Assembly: GCF_002222055.1 (NCBI RefSeq)
Contig: NZ_MUGS01000056.1
Span: forward strand, 1 to 49,082
Direction: 5' to 3'
From: Flavobacterium araucananum
Lineage (GTDB): Bacteria; Bacteroidota; Bacteroidia; Flavobacteriales; Flavobacteriaceae
Length of the DNA: 49,082 nt
A program made the position numbers and the translations under genes. The notes below the pieces were generated by a model. It was not told the DNA's origin. It did no database searches and worked only from the letters and a program-made list of their open reading frames with translations. Shown here piece by piece: positions 41,027 to 49,082 of this stretch. Every line of letters begins with the position of its first letter. The first letter of the stretch is position 1.

Positions 41027-42640
41027 TTATTTTTTATGCGCATTTACTGCAGCAGCCACAAAGTGTACAAAAATTGGATGTGGGTTTGCAACTGTACTTT
41101 TATATTCAGGATGGTATTGTACCCCAATAAAAAACGGGTGATTTTCAAGTTCTACAATTTCTACCAAACCTGTATCCGGATTTACTCCTGATGCTTTTAA
41201 ACCTGCTTTATGCAATTCATCAGCATATTTATTGTTGTACTCATAACGGTGGCGGTGACGCTCAGAAATTGTTTTTTGACCGTAAATTTTATGCGCTAAA
41301 GTGTTTGGTTTAATATCACATTTCCAAGCTCCAAGACGCATTGTTCCACCTTTATCCGTAATTGTTTTTTGCTCTTCCATCAAATTCACAACCGGATGTT
41401 TGGTATTTTCATTCATCTCAGTAGAATTCGCATCTGCATAACCTAAAATATTTCTTGAATATTCGATAACAGACATTTGCATTCCTAAACAAATTCCGAA
41501 AAACGGAATATTATTTTCACGGGCAAAACGAACTGCTTCAATTTTTCCTTCAATACCTCTTTCTCCAAAACCGGGAGCAACCAAAACTCCGTCAAGAACT
41601 CCTAATTTTTCTTCCACATTATCACTGTTAATATGTTCTGAATGTATAGAAATTACATTTACTTTAGTTTCATTTGAAGCTCCTGCATGAATAAACGCCT
41701 CTAAAATAGATTTGTAACAATCCTGCATTTCTACATATTTTCCAATTAAACCGATGTTTACGGTATGTTTTGGGTTTTTTAATCTGCGTAAAAAAGTATT
41801 CCAGTTTTTTAAATCCGGAGCTGCTTTTTTAGGTAAATCTAATTTCTTTAAAGCTACAACATCTAATCCTTCTTCAAGCATTAAATTTGGAACTTCGTAT
41901 ATTGTCGAAGCATCAATTGACTGAATAACTGCTTCTCTCTTTACGTTGCAAAACAACGCCAGTTTATTACGCAATTCATCCGAAAGCTCATGCTCTGTTC
42001 TACAAACCAGGATATCTGCTTTGATACCGCTTTCCATCAATGTTTTTACAGAGTGTTGCGTAGGTTTTGTTTTTAACTCCCCTGCAGCAGCCAAATAAGG
42101 AACTAAAGTCAAATGAATAACAATTCCGTTATTTTCTCCCAATTCCCAAACCAACTGACGAACTGACTCAATATAAGGTAAAGACTCAATATCACCAACG
42201 GTTCCACCAATTTCAGTAATTACAATATCATAATCGCCGGATTTACCCAACAATTGCATTCTGTCTTTGATTTCGTTTGTAATATGAGGTACAACCTGAA
42301 CTGTTTTTCCTAAAAATTCTCCTCTTCTTTCTTTTTCAATAACCGAAAGATATACTCTTCCTGTAGTAACGTTATTGGCTTGTGAAGTAGGAACATTCAG
42401 GAAACGCTCATAATGTCCTAAATCTAAATCTGTTTCGGCACCATCATCTGTTACATAACATTCTCCGTGCTCGTATGGATTTAGCGTACCCGGATCTACA
42501 TTTATATACGGATCAAATTTTTGAATAGTTGTACGATATCCTCTTCCTTGTAACAATTTTGCTAAAGATGCCGCGATAATTCCTTTTCCTAATGAAGAAG
42601 TCACACCGCCTGTAACAAAAATATATTTTGTTTGATTCAT
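41027..42640 (-). CDS. pyrG: CTP synthase
   Basis: 537 residues from the ATG at 42640 (MNQTKYIFVTGGVTSSLGKG); the frame extends to 42682 but no typical CTP synthase starts there. Synthase domain motifs: GVTSSLGKGI, EHGECYVTDDGAETDLDLGH and ITEIGGTVGDIES. Glutaminase domain: GICLGMQMSVIEY with the nucleophilic Cys, and VQYHPEYKS with the catalytic His-Glu. It makes CTP from UTP, ATP and glutamine. The length is standard. It precedes yidC on the same strand with an 83-nt gap, a neighbour order seen in related bacteria. Confidence 0.97.
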   Translation of the reverse strand: MNQTKYIFVTGGVTSSLGKGIIAASLAKLLQGRGYRTTIQKFDPYINVDPGTLNPYEHGECYVTDDGAETDLDLGHYERFLNVPTSQANNVTTGRVYLSVIEKERRGEFLGKTVQVVPHITNEIKDRMQLLGKSGDYDIVITEIGGTVGDIESLPYIESVRQLVWELGENNGIVIHLTLVPYLAAAGELKTKPTQHSVKTLMESGIKADILVCRTEHELSDELRNKLALFCNVKREAVIQSIDASTIYEVPNLMLEEGLDVVALKKLDLPKKAAPDLKNWNTFLRRLKNPKHTVNIGLIGKYVEMQDCYKSILEAFIHAGASNETKVNVISIHSEHINSDNVEEKLGVLDGVLVAPGFGERGIEGKIEAVRFARENNIPFFGICLGMQMSVIEYSRNILGYADANSTEMNENTKHPVVNLMEEQKTITDKGGTMRLGAWKCDIKPNTLAHKIYGQKTISERHRHRYEYNNKYADELHKAGLKASGVNPDTGLVEIVELENHPFFIGVQYHPEYKSTVANPHPIFVHFVAAAVNAHKK

Positions 42641-42679
42641 TCTGTTGTTGTTTGTATTGTAGTTGTGTAAAAAACTTGG

Positions 42680-42687
42680 CAAAAGTA
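42680..42687 (-). promoter_or_regulatory. -7 promoter element of pyrG (TACTTTTG)
   Basis: An exact TAnnTTTG on the minus strand, 39 nt upstream of the pyrG ATG. Confidence 0.55.
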
Positions 42688-42888
42688 CAAATAAAATTGG
42701 ACAATTAGAATTTTAGACTTCTTAGATTTTTAGAATTTTCAATTGTTGAAATTTTAGCACAATTTTGCTTTTTGAAATCTAAAACAAACATATCCAAGAA
42801 TTAAATTATTTCTATTTTTTAGAATATTTCAATAGTATATCATGAAGGTTTTCTCTAATACTCTAAAAATACAATAATCTAGAAAAGT

Positions 42889-43125
42889 CTAGGCTATTGG
42901 TTTTGGATATTGCTTCTTTATGTTTCGAATCAATTCTTCCAGACCATTTAGTTTTAGCTCATAGACAAGAGCTAATTGTTGCCCTAACTCACCTTTTGGA
43001 AAACCTTTATTGTGATACCAAACGACATAATATTCCGGTAAATCAATTAAAAATCGTCCTTCGTATTTACCGAAAGGCATTTTTGTATGGGCTAATTTTA
43101 TGAGAAGTTTTTTGTCTGGTTCCAT
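42889..43125 (-). CDS. DUF3820-family small protein
   Basis: 78 residues with the family core MPFGKYEGRFLIDLPEYYVV and WYHNKGFPKGELGQQLALVY. DUF3820 proteins are small and widespread in bacteria; their role is unknown, although the fold is sometimes linked to exonuclease-associated proteins. There is no signal or membrane segment. A 20-bp hairpin lies 13 nt before its ATG, so its expression may depend on read-through from nagB or on a promoter inside the gap. The 188-nt stretch from the pyrG promoter to its stop shows no gene. Confidence 0.8.
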   Translation of the reverse strand: MEPDKKLLIKLAHTKMPFGKYEGRFLIDLPEYYVVWYHNKGFPKGELGQQLALVYELKLNGLEELIRNIKKQYPKPIA

Positions 43126-43138
43126 GTTGTAAAGAAAA

Positions 43139-43186
43139 AAGAAGCAAGAGGAAAGAATATAGACTCATTCTTTCTTCTTGCTTCTT
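43139..43186. terminator. 20-bp hairpin upstream of the DUF3820 gene
   Basis: AAGAAGCAAGAGGAAAGAAT (43139-43158) pairs with 43167-43186 with one mismatch and an 8-nt loop. On the minus strand it is followed by TTTTTTCTTT, so it looks like a terminator of the nagB transcript. Its AAGAAGCAAGA words also resemble dispersed Flavobacterium repeats. Confidence 0.65.
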
Positions 43187-43239
43187 GTTGGTACAAAGCT
43201 ATTCTAATTTTTTATTTTTTTACCACATATTAAAACAAA

Positions 43240-43299
43240 GTTTTCAGTTGCAGTCACGGTTTTCAGTTTACAACTGACTGTTTACTGGCACTGAAAACT
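43240..43299. repeat. CAGTCTCAGT-type repeat, diverged copy 3
   Basis: GTTTTCAGT (43240-43248) pairs with ACTGAAAAC (43291-43299 region), with internal CAGTTTAC and ACTGTTTACTGG words shared with copies 1 and 2. It lies six bases from the nagB stop at 43305, as the other two copies lie near stop codons. Confidence 0.6.
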
Positions 43300-43304
43300 G
43301 CGAC

Positions 43305-45233
43305 TTAATAGTGCCATCTCACGAAAGCTTCCATGGCGGCATACGTTGCCAAACCTAATTCCTGATATAAAGCGGCCGTTTCGGCATTTCTGTCTTCGGC
43401 TCTTTGCCAAAATTCTCTGGCATCTGTTCCCTGAAAAACAACACCATCTTTTTGCGATTGATGTTTGAAGATTCCGTGACGTTTTGCCAACACCTGATCC
43501 GGGCTCATTGGCACAGCCATTTCGACTTCGTCAATTCCCCATTCCTGCCATGCTCCACGGTACAACCACAACCAGCAATCATCCATAAACGATTTTGGCT
43601 TTAAGGCTTTTACGGCTTCAAAAATAGCATCCAGACACACTTTGTGCGTTCCGTGCGGATCTGCAAGATCTCCTGCAGCATATATTTGATGGGGTTTAAT
43701 TTTTTCGATTAAATCCATCGTTAACTGAATGTCTTCTTTGCCAATTGGTTTTTTCTCAATAGTTCCGGTTTCATAAAAAGGCAATTCCATAAAATGAATC
43801 TGATCATCGGTTAAACCAACAAAATTACTTGTTGATCTCGCCTCTCCTTTTCTTATTAGTCCTTTTATATATCGAACTTCGGGAATATCAATTTCGCTGT
43901 TCTTTTTATTCTCCAGAAAAGTTTGTGCTTTTTTATAAATCGTATCTGCTTCGGCACTTTTTATTCCAAATTTTTCATTGTAATCAATTACGAATCTGGC
44001 AAAACGCAACGCTTCATCATCGGCAACAGCAATATTTCCAGATGTTTGGTATGCCACATGCACTTCATGCCCCTGCTCTTGCAAGCGCATAAAAGTTCCT
44101 CCCATACTAATGATATCGTCATCAGGATGCGGACTAAAAATCAATACACGTTTCCTGGCCGGCTCAGCTCTCTCGGGTCTGTGGGTATCATCGGCATTTG
44201 GTTTACCTCCCGGCCAGCCTGTGATTGTATTTTGTAATTTATTGAATATTTTAATATTGATGTCATACGCAGGTCCGGAATCAGCTAATAAGTCGCTCAT
44301 TCCGTGTTCGATATAATCAGCATCCGTCAGCATTAAAATTGGTTTTTTAAGCTGAAGTGCCAATCCTAAAACTGCTTTACGGGTAAGTTTATCTGTCCAG
44401 ATTACTTTTTCGACCAACCACGGTTTGTTGATTCTGGTTAGTTTTGAAGAAGCTTCTTTATCCAAAACAAAAACGGCATTATTGTGTTCCTGCAAAAATG
44501 ACGCTGGTACTCTATTGGTAACTTCGTCTTCTACTGATCTTTTTACAACATTTGCTTTTCCTTCTCCCCAAGCCAATAAGATAACTCTTTTGGCTTCCAT
44601 GATTTTTTTTACTCCAAGGGTAATCGCTGTTCTTGGCGTATTACTTAGCCCGAAGAAATCTTTGCTTGCTGCTACTCTTGTAATATGATCTAACGCTACT
44701 AAACGAGTTTTAGAGTTTTGCAGCGAACCGGATTCATTAAAACCAATATGTCCGTTACCCCCAATTCCAAGAATCTGAAGATCAATACCACCCAAAGCTT
44801 CGATTTTAGCTTCGTAGTTGTGGCAATAATCTGCGATTTGTTCTTTTGTTAAAAGTCCGTCCGGTACATGAGCGTTTTCAGGTAAAATATCGACGTGGTC
44901 AAACAACAATTCTTTCATGAAACGAACATAACTGTTGATAGAATTTGGTTCCATCGGATAATATTCATCCAGGTTAAAACTAATTACGTTCTTGAAACTC
45001 AAACCTTCTTCTTTATGCAAACGTACTAACTCTGCATATAATCCTTTTGGCGAAGAACCTGTTGCAAGTCCTAAGATACAAGGTTTATTTTCTTTTTGTG
45101 TGGCTTGAATTAAAGCTGCAATTTCCTGAGCTACTGCTTTTGATGCAGCACCAGAATTTTCAAAAACAACGGTATTAATATTTTCAAATCGTTTTTCGAA
45201 ACCTGTTGCTTTGTCTACTTTACTTTTTAACAT
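43305..45233 (-). CDS. nagB: Glucosamine-6-phosphate deaminase fused to a PIG-L/LmbE-like domain
   Basis: 642 residues from the ATG at 45233 (MLKSKVDKATGFEKRFENIN); an upstream TTG at 45278 is less likely. The N-terminal half is NagB: LGLATGSSPKGLYAEL, SFNLDEYYPM with the catalytic Asp, and GIGGNGHIGFNESGS. The C-terminal half (from about residue 370) is a PIG-L/LmbE-type deacetylase-like domain with the zinc motif SPHPDDDIISMGGTFM and LADPHGTHKVC. NagB turns glucosamine-6-phosphate into fructose-6-phosphate and ammonia. Two-domain NagB of this length occurs in Bacteroidota. What the second domain acts on is not established; an N-acetylated sugar phosphate would be logical. Confidence 0.9.
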   Translation of the reverse strand: MLKSKVDKATGFEKRFENINTVVFENSGAASKAVAQEIAALIQATQKENKPCILGLATGSSPKGLYAELVRLHKEEGLSFKNVISFNLDEYYPMEPNSINSYVRFMKELLFDHVDILPENAHVPDGLLTKEQIADYCHNYEAKIEALGGIDLQILGIGGNGHIGFNESGSLQNSKTRLVALDHITRVAASKDFFGLSNTPRTAITLGVKKIMEAKRVILLAWGEGKANVVKRSVEDEVTNRVPASFLQEHNNAVFVLDKEASSKLTRINKPWLVEKVIWTDKLTRKAVLGLALQLKKPILMLTDADYIEHGMSDLLADSGPAYDINIKIFNKLQNTITGWPGGKPNADDTHRPERAEPARKRVLIFSPHPDDDIISMGGTFMRLQEQGHEVHVAYQTSGNIAVADDEALRFARFVIDYNEKFGIKSAEADTIYKKAQTFLENKKNSEIDIPEVRYIKGLIRKGEARSTSNFVGLTDDQIHFMELPFYETGTIEKKPIGKEDIQLTMDLIEKIKPHQIYAAGDLADPHGTHKVCLDAIFEAVKALKPKSFMDDCWLWLYRGAWQEWGIDEVEMAVPMSPDQVLAKRHGIFKHQSQKDGVVFQGTDAREFWQRAEDRNAETAALYQELGLATYAAMEAFVRWHY

Positions 45234-45441
45234 GATATAGTTTTTTTTAATTCCTTTCGTAACATTTTCCAACTTCAATACTTGACCTTTTATTGCCTAA
45301 AAAAGAATCATTGTATAAGAGGATAATAATCAATAAATTTAATGAGTTTGACCCAATACTTGTAGCTGATTGTTAATAGAATACTTATTTTTTCTATCTA
45401 AAACAGCAGTAATTAATTGCAATTATTTTGCATTTACAACG

Positions 45442-45477
45442 CAAATGTATGCGTATTTTTTGCAATATAAAACAAAA
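45442..45477 (-). promoter_or_regulatory. nagB promoter (TTG-N23-TACATTTG)
   Basis: On the minus strand an exact -7 TACATTTG (45449-45442) lies 23 nt after a TTG (45475-45473), within the published Flavobacterium spacing. It predicts a leader of about 200 nt (45234-45440), which is long for this organism. The gap 45234-45534 holds this promoter and no gene. Confidence 0.55.
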
Positions 45478-45534
45478 GTACTTTAATAAGTTGTACTTAA
45501 CAGCAAATTGGATATCAAATTTTTGTTAATTCTT

Positions 45535-46410
45535 TTAGGCATCCCAGTCTAAAACGGGATAATATTGTTGCAAATATTGCTTTACATCGGCAATATCTTC
45601 TTTGGCTGTTAAATCCGGAACATGTTCTGAAAACGGAATTCCTAAAGTTGTATCAGGATGTTCTTTTACGGTGTTTAAAAGTACGGTTGGCAGTTCTTTT
45701 TCGTCTCTTTCCGGATGAACGGGACAATTTTTAAGATGGGGATACAAAGTGCTTCCGTTAAATTTGAAAGCATTCATACTCACTCTTATTTTTCCTTCGA
45801 CATCTTTATAATCTGCTAAAACTTCCGGGGATGGCTTTTCGAGAATATCCAGCAATTGATTGTTTTTGTCCAGTTTAGCAATGGCAAAACGCGAAATTCT
45901 TTCTAACGGAAATTCTAATGCATCACGGTCATAGGCTATAAAAGCATTTGGGCTGTTGGTTTCTCTAAGGGCTAACAAAGCTGCTGCGGAATATAAATTA
46001 TCACTGTTGCAAACTGAATATTGTTGTGCATTTAGTTCCGGAAATTGTTCTACTGCCTGAAACAAAGCATCGGCAGTACCAAATGGCTTTACCCGATCTT
46101 CCGGAATGTATTGCACGGCAAACGAAATATTGAGTCCATGAAAATTATTATTTACATTTTGGCTGCCGTAAAATTCCTTAAACAACTCTCCTTGCTCGCC
46201 TATAATAATGTAGATATTTTGATATCCTGCTTTTTTAGCATTCAATAAAAGGTAATCTAACAAGGGTCTTCCGCTTGATCCTACGCCAATCAATCCTTTG
46301 CTTCTTTGGTTTGCCTGAGTAATTTCTTCTGCTGTCAAATTATCGAGAATGGCTTCTTTTTTCATGCGGGATGATGCTCCACCGGCAAGAATAACTAAAT
46401 TGTTGTGCAT
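45535..46410 (-). CDS. Sugar-phosphate nucleotidyltransferase-like protein
   Basis: 291 residues. The N-terminal nucleotide-binding signature LVILAGGASSRMKKE is followed by GRPLLDYLLLNAKKAGYQNI and, mid-protein, VCNSDNLYSAAAL, where the Asp would bind metal. The C-terminal part (SRFAIAKLDKNNQLLDILEK) matches NDP-sugar pyrophosphorylases of the RmlA/GlmU-like fold. The predicted reaction joins NTP and a sugar-1-phosphate. It starts nine bases after the GHMP kinase stop, so the two enzymes are co-translated: kinase makes sugar-1-phosphate, nucleotidyltransferase makes NDP-sugar. The substrate sugar is unknown. Confidence 0.8.
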   Translation of the reverse strand: MHNNLVILAGGASSRMKKEAILDNLTAEEITQANQRSKGLIGVGSSGRPLLDYLLLNAKKAGYQNIYIIIGEQGELFKEFYGSQNVNNNFHGLNISFAVQYIPEDRVKPFGTADALFQAVEQFPELNAQQYSVCNSDNLYSAAALLALRETNSPNAFIAYDRDALEFPLERISRFAIAKLDKNNQLLDILEKPSPEVLADYKDVEGKIRVSMNAFKFNGSTLYPHLKNCPVHPERDEKELPTVLLNTVKEHPDTTLGIPFSEHVPDLTAKEDIADVKQYLQQYYPVLDWDA

Positions 46411-46419
46411 ATTTATTTT

Positions 46420-47511
46420 TTAAATTTCAATATTTTCAATAATTCTCACGCCCGGATCTACCGCTACTGCATAAGCTTCCTGAGCACCAGCTTTTAGGAT
46501 CGCTTCGATTACCTGATTTTCTTTTTCCGGATTTGCAATAACAACTATGCTTCCGCCACCACCAGAACCTACGATTTTGGCACCATAAGCGCCTGCTCGT
46601 AAAGCCGCATTGATCATAGCATCGATTAACGGAACAGTAACTTTTAATAAATCACGCAAAACTTCGTGATGTTGATTCATTAAACCACCTACTTTCTTAA
46701 GGTCTAAAACAGGTTTTTCAAATTCTTTTAAAGCTTCTTTTGTATAATGGTAATTTTTTAGTGCAGCTTCAAAAAACGGAATCAATCGATCGGGCAAACA
46801 ATTTCTATAGTGGTCTATATCTGTTATTTGAGCCGTATTTAGATCAAAATCAGGGAAATTTTGTTTGACAATAGCTATCGACATCAAAGCGTTTCCTTTT
46901 ATTTCTCCAATCAGTCCAATGGTTTCTTTAGGAACGCCGGAAACTCCGGTAATCAGACCTTGCAAATGAGTTCGAATAACTTGATACGAAAAAGGAGTCT
47001 TTGTATTTATATACACCACATTTCCAGCTCCAATGCTGTAATGATCCATCATTCCGCCTGGTTCACCGTGTTCTAATACCTCAGATTCATACCCGATTTT
47101 CGAAATAAATTCGGGCGTAACTTCATGATTAACTCCAAAAGCTTCGATCAGGAAACGAATCCATGCCATTAATAAGGCTGATGAACTTGATGTTCCGGAA
47201 TTGATAGGGATATCGCCTGAAATTGTAATCGTATAACCCACATTAGCCACACAACCATAACGGCGCAATACACGCAGGGAAGAGGCAAAATAATCACGAG
47301 GTTCTAATGTATCGAAAGTAGCATCAATAGCAATGGTTCTAACTTCATTAATATCGATCATATTCAATACAAAAGTGTAGGTATCATTTTGTGTTGCGGT
47401 TAACTTTATATTTCGATCAATTGCGCAGGCTATAACCGGCAATCCTAAATAATCCTGATGATCGCCAAAGAGACATGTTCTGCCCGGGGCTAAGGAAATA
47501 ATTTTTCTCAC
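46420..47511 (-). CDS. GHMP-family sugar kinase (galactokinase/N-acetylhexosamine-kinase-like)
   Basis: 363 residues with a GTG start at 47511 (GTG AGA AAA). GHMP motifs are present: APGRTCLFGDHQDYLG (motif 1, galactokinase-like), PINSGTSSSSALLMAW (motif 2, ATP-binding) and KIVGSGGGGSIVV (motif 3). GFHMP members phosphorylate sugars at C1, so with the adjacent nucleotidyltransferase a sugar activation pathway is implied. Galactokinase signature residues are only partly kept, so fucose, mannose or N-acetylhexosamine are equally possible. A LacI regulator is divergent, with two operator palindromes between them. Confidence 0.85.
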   Translation of the reverse strand: MRKIISLAPGRTCLFGDHQDYLGLPVIACAIDRNIKLTATQNDTYTFVLNMIDINEVRTIAIDATFDTLEPRDYFASSLRVLRRYGCVANVGYTITISGDIPINSGTSSSSALLMAWIRFLIEAFGVNHEVTPEFISKIGYESEVLEHGEPGGMMDHYSIGAGNVVYINTKTPFSYQVIRTHLQGLITGVSGVPKETIGLIGEIKGNALMSIAIVKQNFPDFDLNTAQITDIDHYRNCLPDRLIPFFEAALKNYHYTKEALKEFEKPVLDLKKVGGLMNQHHEVLRDLLKVTVPLIDAMINAALRAGAYGAKIVGSGGGGSIVVIANPEKENQVIEAILKAGAQEAYAVAVDPGVRIIENIEI

Positions 47512-47646
47512 GTATTTATTTTATAATAAAACATTGCAAAACAGTAAATTACAACATTATTTAGTTAAAGATTTATTTTATTTTATGGCTTTTGATTCTA
47601 CGAAACTATCGATTATAATTTTATAAAACAAGAAAAAAAATAAAAA

Positions 47647-47660
47647 TGTGCTCGAACACA
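47647..47660. promoter_or_regulatory. LacI-type operator 1 (TGTGCTCGAACACA)
   Basis: A near-perfect 14-bp palindrome with a central TCGA, typical of LacI-family operators. It lies between the GHMP kinase operon and the regulator gene. The second site is 23 bp away centre to centre. Confidence 0.75.
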
Positions 47661-47669
47661 CTTTTAAAA

Positions 47670-47683
47670 TGTTCTCGAGCACA
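47670..47683. promoter_or_regulatory. LacI-type operator 2 (TGTTCTCGAGCACA)
   Basis: It shares TGT-TCGA-CACA with operator 1, differing at two positions. Two turns of DNA separate the centres, allowing cooperative binding by a LacI-family dimer pair. Confidence 0.75.
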
Positions 47684-47729
47684 CTAAATAAATCCAACAC
47701 CATCTTTCAAATAATTAAATCAAAGTTTC

Positions 47730-47737
47730 TATATTTG
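47730..47737 (+). promoter_or_regulatory. -7 promoter element of the LacI gene (TATATTTG)
   Basis: An exact TAnnTTTG only five bases before the ATG at 47743. A start site about seven bases downstream would make the mRNA almost leaderless. Confidence 0.55.
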
Positions 47738-47742
47738 CTTAT

Positions 47743-48783
47743 ATGGATAAAAAGTACACCATTAAGGATATAGCAAAAATGGCAGGAGTTTCTAAAGGAA
47801 CTGTTGACAGGGTTTTGCATAACAGAGGAAAAGTTTCTCCAACAGCTCTTGACAAAATAAACGAGGTCCTGAATGTGATAAACTATGAACCAAACTTAAT
47901 TGCCAGAAACTTAAAAAGCACAAAAGTATATCGTATTTGTGTTTTGCTTCCGGATCCTGAAATTGATCCGTATTGGCTTCCTTGTGTTAACGGAATTCAG
48001 GAAGCTATTAAAGAGTTTAAAGCTTATAGTGTGGTGATCGAAACCCATTATTTTAATCCAGAAAGCACTAAATCATTTTTGAATACCAATGACACCATTA
48101 TAAAACAATCCCCGGATGCTGTTTTAATTGCTCCTTTTTTCTATAAGGAAACACTGGAAATCCTAAAACAATACGACGAATTGAATATTATAGTAAATAC
48201 GTTCAATAATCAAATTGAGGGTAAATCTATTAAAAGTTTTGTTGGACAAGATTTGCATAAAAGTGGTCGCGTTGCTGCCAGCCTGATGAACCTTATTGTA
48301 ACCGACGGTCAGATTGCGATTATACATATTGACGAAAGTCTGAAAAATGCAGTTCACATGCAGGAAAAGGAAAAAGGATTTAGAAATTATTTTGAAGAAA
48401 AAAATATTTCGGAGTTCTCCCTGACTACTTTAAAATTAAAGCATCCAAATGTCGAGAGCAAGTTTTCTGCTTTTTTAGAAGAAAACCCAAACCTGAAGGG
48501 AATTTTTATTACAACCTCTAAGGCGTATCAGATTGCCTCTATTTTATCTCCTTTAAAAAATAGAAAAATTGCGATTATAGGCTACGATTTAGTCGAGAAA
48601 AACATCAACTTCTTAAATCAGGGCTTGGTTCATTTTTTAATCCATCAAAATCAAAAAAGACAAGCTTATTTAGGAGTAAGTACTTTAGTCGAGCATTTTT
48701 TATTCCGCAAAGATATTCCGGAAACTATTTTGCTGCCAATTGATATCATTAATGTCGAGAATGCTTCTTTTTATGTTTCTTAA
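47743..48783 (+). CDS. LacI-family transcription regulator
   Basis: 346 residues. The N-terminal helix-turn-helix reads TIKDIAKMAGVSKGTVDRVL and HNRGKVSPTALDKINEV, followed by the hinge helix NLIARNLKSTKVYRICVLLP and a periplasmic-binding-protein-like domain (YWLPCVNGIQEAIKEF, DAVLIAPFFYKETLEIL, IKSFVGQDLHKSGRVAASLM). Effector binding to this domain would change DNA affinity. It is divergent from the GHMP kinase operon with two TCGA palindromes in the gap. The substrate is likely the sugar handled by that operon, which is not known. Confidence 0.93.
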   Translation: MDKKYTIKDIAKMAGVSKGTVDRVLHNRGKVSPTALDKINEVLNVINYEPNLIARNLKSTKVYRICVLLPDPEIDPYWLPCVNGIQEAIKEFKAYSVVIETHYFNPESTKSFLNTNDTIIKQSPDAVLIAPFFYKETLEILKQYDELNIIVNTFNNQIEGKSIKSFVGQDLHKSGRVAASLMNLIVTDGQIAIIHIDESLKNAVHMQEKEKGFRNYFEEKNISEFSLTTLKLKHPNVESKFSAFLEENPNLKGIFITTSKAYQIASILSPLKNRKIAIIGYDLVEKNINFLNQGLVHFLIHQNQKRQAYLGVSTLVEHFLFRKDIPETILLPIDIINVENASFYVS

Positions 48784-48797
48784 GATTATATAAAAAC

Positions 48798-49082
48798 GGC
48801 TCGATTAAGCAGATTTACGTTGATGATTTTTCTAAACTTTGCAAATAAAAACCTGCGTATAACGGGTTTAATCCGTCTAATCAGTGGGCTAAAAAATGGC
48901 TCGCAGATTAAGCAGATTTACGCTGATGATTTTTCTAAACTTTGCAAATAAAAAACTGCGTATAACAGGTTTGATTCGTCTAATCAGTGGGCTAAAAAAT
49001 GGCTCGCAGATCAAGCAGATTTACGTTGATGATTTTTCTAAGCTTTGCAAATAAAAACCTGCATATAACGGGTTTGATCCGT
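48798..49082. repeat. 103-bp tandem repeat, about 2.8 copies, truncated by the window edge
   Basis: The word AGATTTACG starts near 48811, 48914 and 49017, giving a period of 103 bp. Units carry GGCTCG, TAAGCAGATTTACG, TTTCTAAACTTTGCAAATAA and a small hairpin ACGGGTTTAATCCGT. Copy 1 lacks three bases near its start. No gene is seen from 48784 to the window end. Intergenic tandem repeats of this type are known from Flavobacterium genomes. Confidence 0.9.

Noticed and set aside
48798..49082. A CRISPR array.
   Set aside because: The 103-bp units are nearly identical throughout, without variable spacers between short repeats, and no cas genes are present.

Overview
The window is AT-rich chromosomal DNA from a member of the Bacteroidota, very probably a Flavobacterium or close relative. 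The evidence is: many TAnnTTTG -7 promoter elements and almost no Shine-Dalgarno sequences, a secreted protease with a type IX secretion (T9SS) C-terminal sorting domain, many short lipoproteins, DUF3810/DUF4834/YfhO/YwqK-type proteins, and dispersed intergenic inverted repeats. No rRNA, tRNA, CRISPR array, phage or insertion sequence was seen.

Layout. 1-6000: a minus-strand surface-polysaccharide group (YfhO membrane protein, glycosyltransferase, flippase) and a small DUF4834-type protein. 6100-10900: a plus-strand outer-membrane protein, two lipoproteins of unknown function and a GNAT protein. 10900-12800: a lipoprotein and a PLP-dependent acyl-CoA:amino acid condensing enzyme, a candidate for sphingolipid or sulfonolipid synthesis. 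13000-17950: a compact nitrite/nitric oxide island. It holds nirK with a fused cytochrome c domain, a SUMF1-fold protein without the formylglycine-generating cysteines and a copper chaperone of the SCO family on the plus strand. The di-iron repair protein RIC, azurin and an Fe-S-type Rrf2 regulator are on the minus strand. The same 20-bp palindrome lies just upstream of nirK, RIC and rrf2, so the island looks like a self-contained NO-responsive regulon.

18000-34300: mostly housekeeping. It includes a NYN/OST-HTH protein, an FMN glutamate-synthase-like protein, an ABC exporter, RdgB, a DEAD-box helicase with a Gly/Arg-rich tail, PepD, a ParE-type toxin-antitoxin pair, a DUF3810 protein, an ECF sigma factor with a membrane partner, a PlsC-like acyltransferase and a NUDIX hydrolase. 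A decayed gene end resembling the C terminus of a GH88-type hydrolase lies at 20847-21042. 33866-38087 is a likely minus-strand operon: mnmA, S8 protease, nitronate monooxygenase-like protein, small exported protein. 38200-42640 carries a YwqK-like protein, yidC and pyrG. yidC is broken by an apparent one-base deletion near 39450, which is either a sequencing error or a striking biological anomaly.

43300-48783: an amino-sugar or sugar-phosphate group (NagB fused to a PIG-L-type domain, a nucleotidyltransferase, a GHMP kinase) with a divergent LacI-family regulator. Two near-identical 14-bp palindromes sit between the kinase operon and the regulator. The right edge (48798-49082) is a 103-bp tandem repeat running out of the window.

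The best leads are the shared NO-type operator with the NirK/SUMF1-like/SCO/azurin/RIC set, the yidC frameshift, the paired LacI operators, the hydrolase relic, and a repeat family that sits next to stop codons at three loci.
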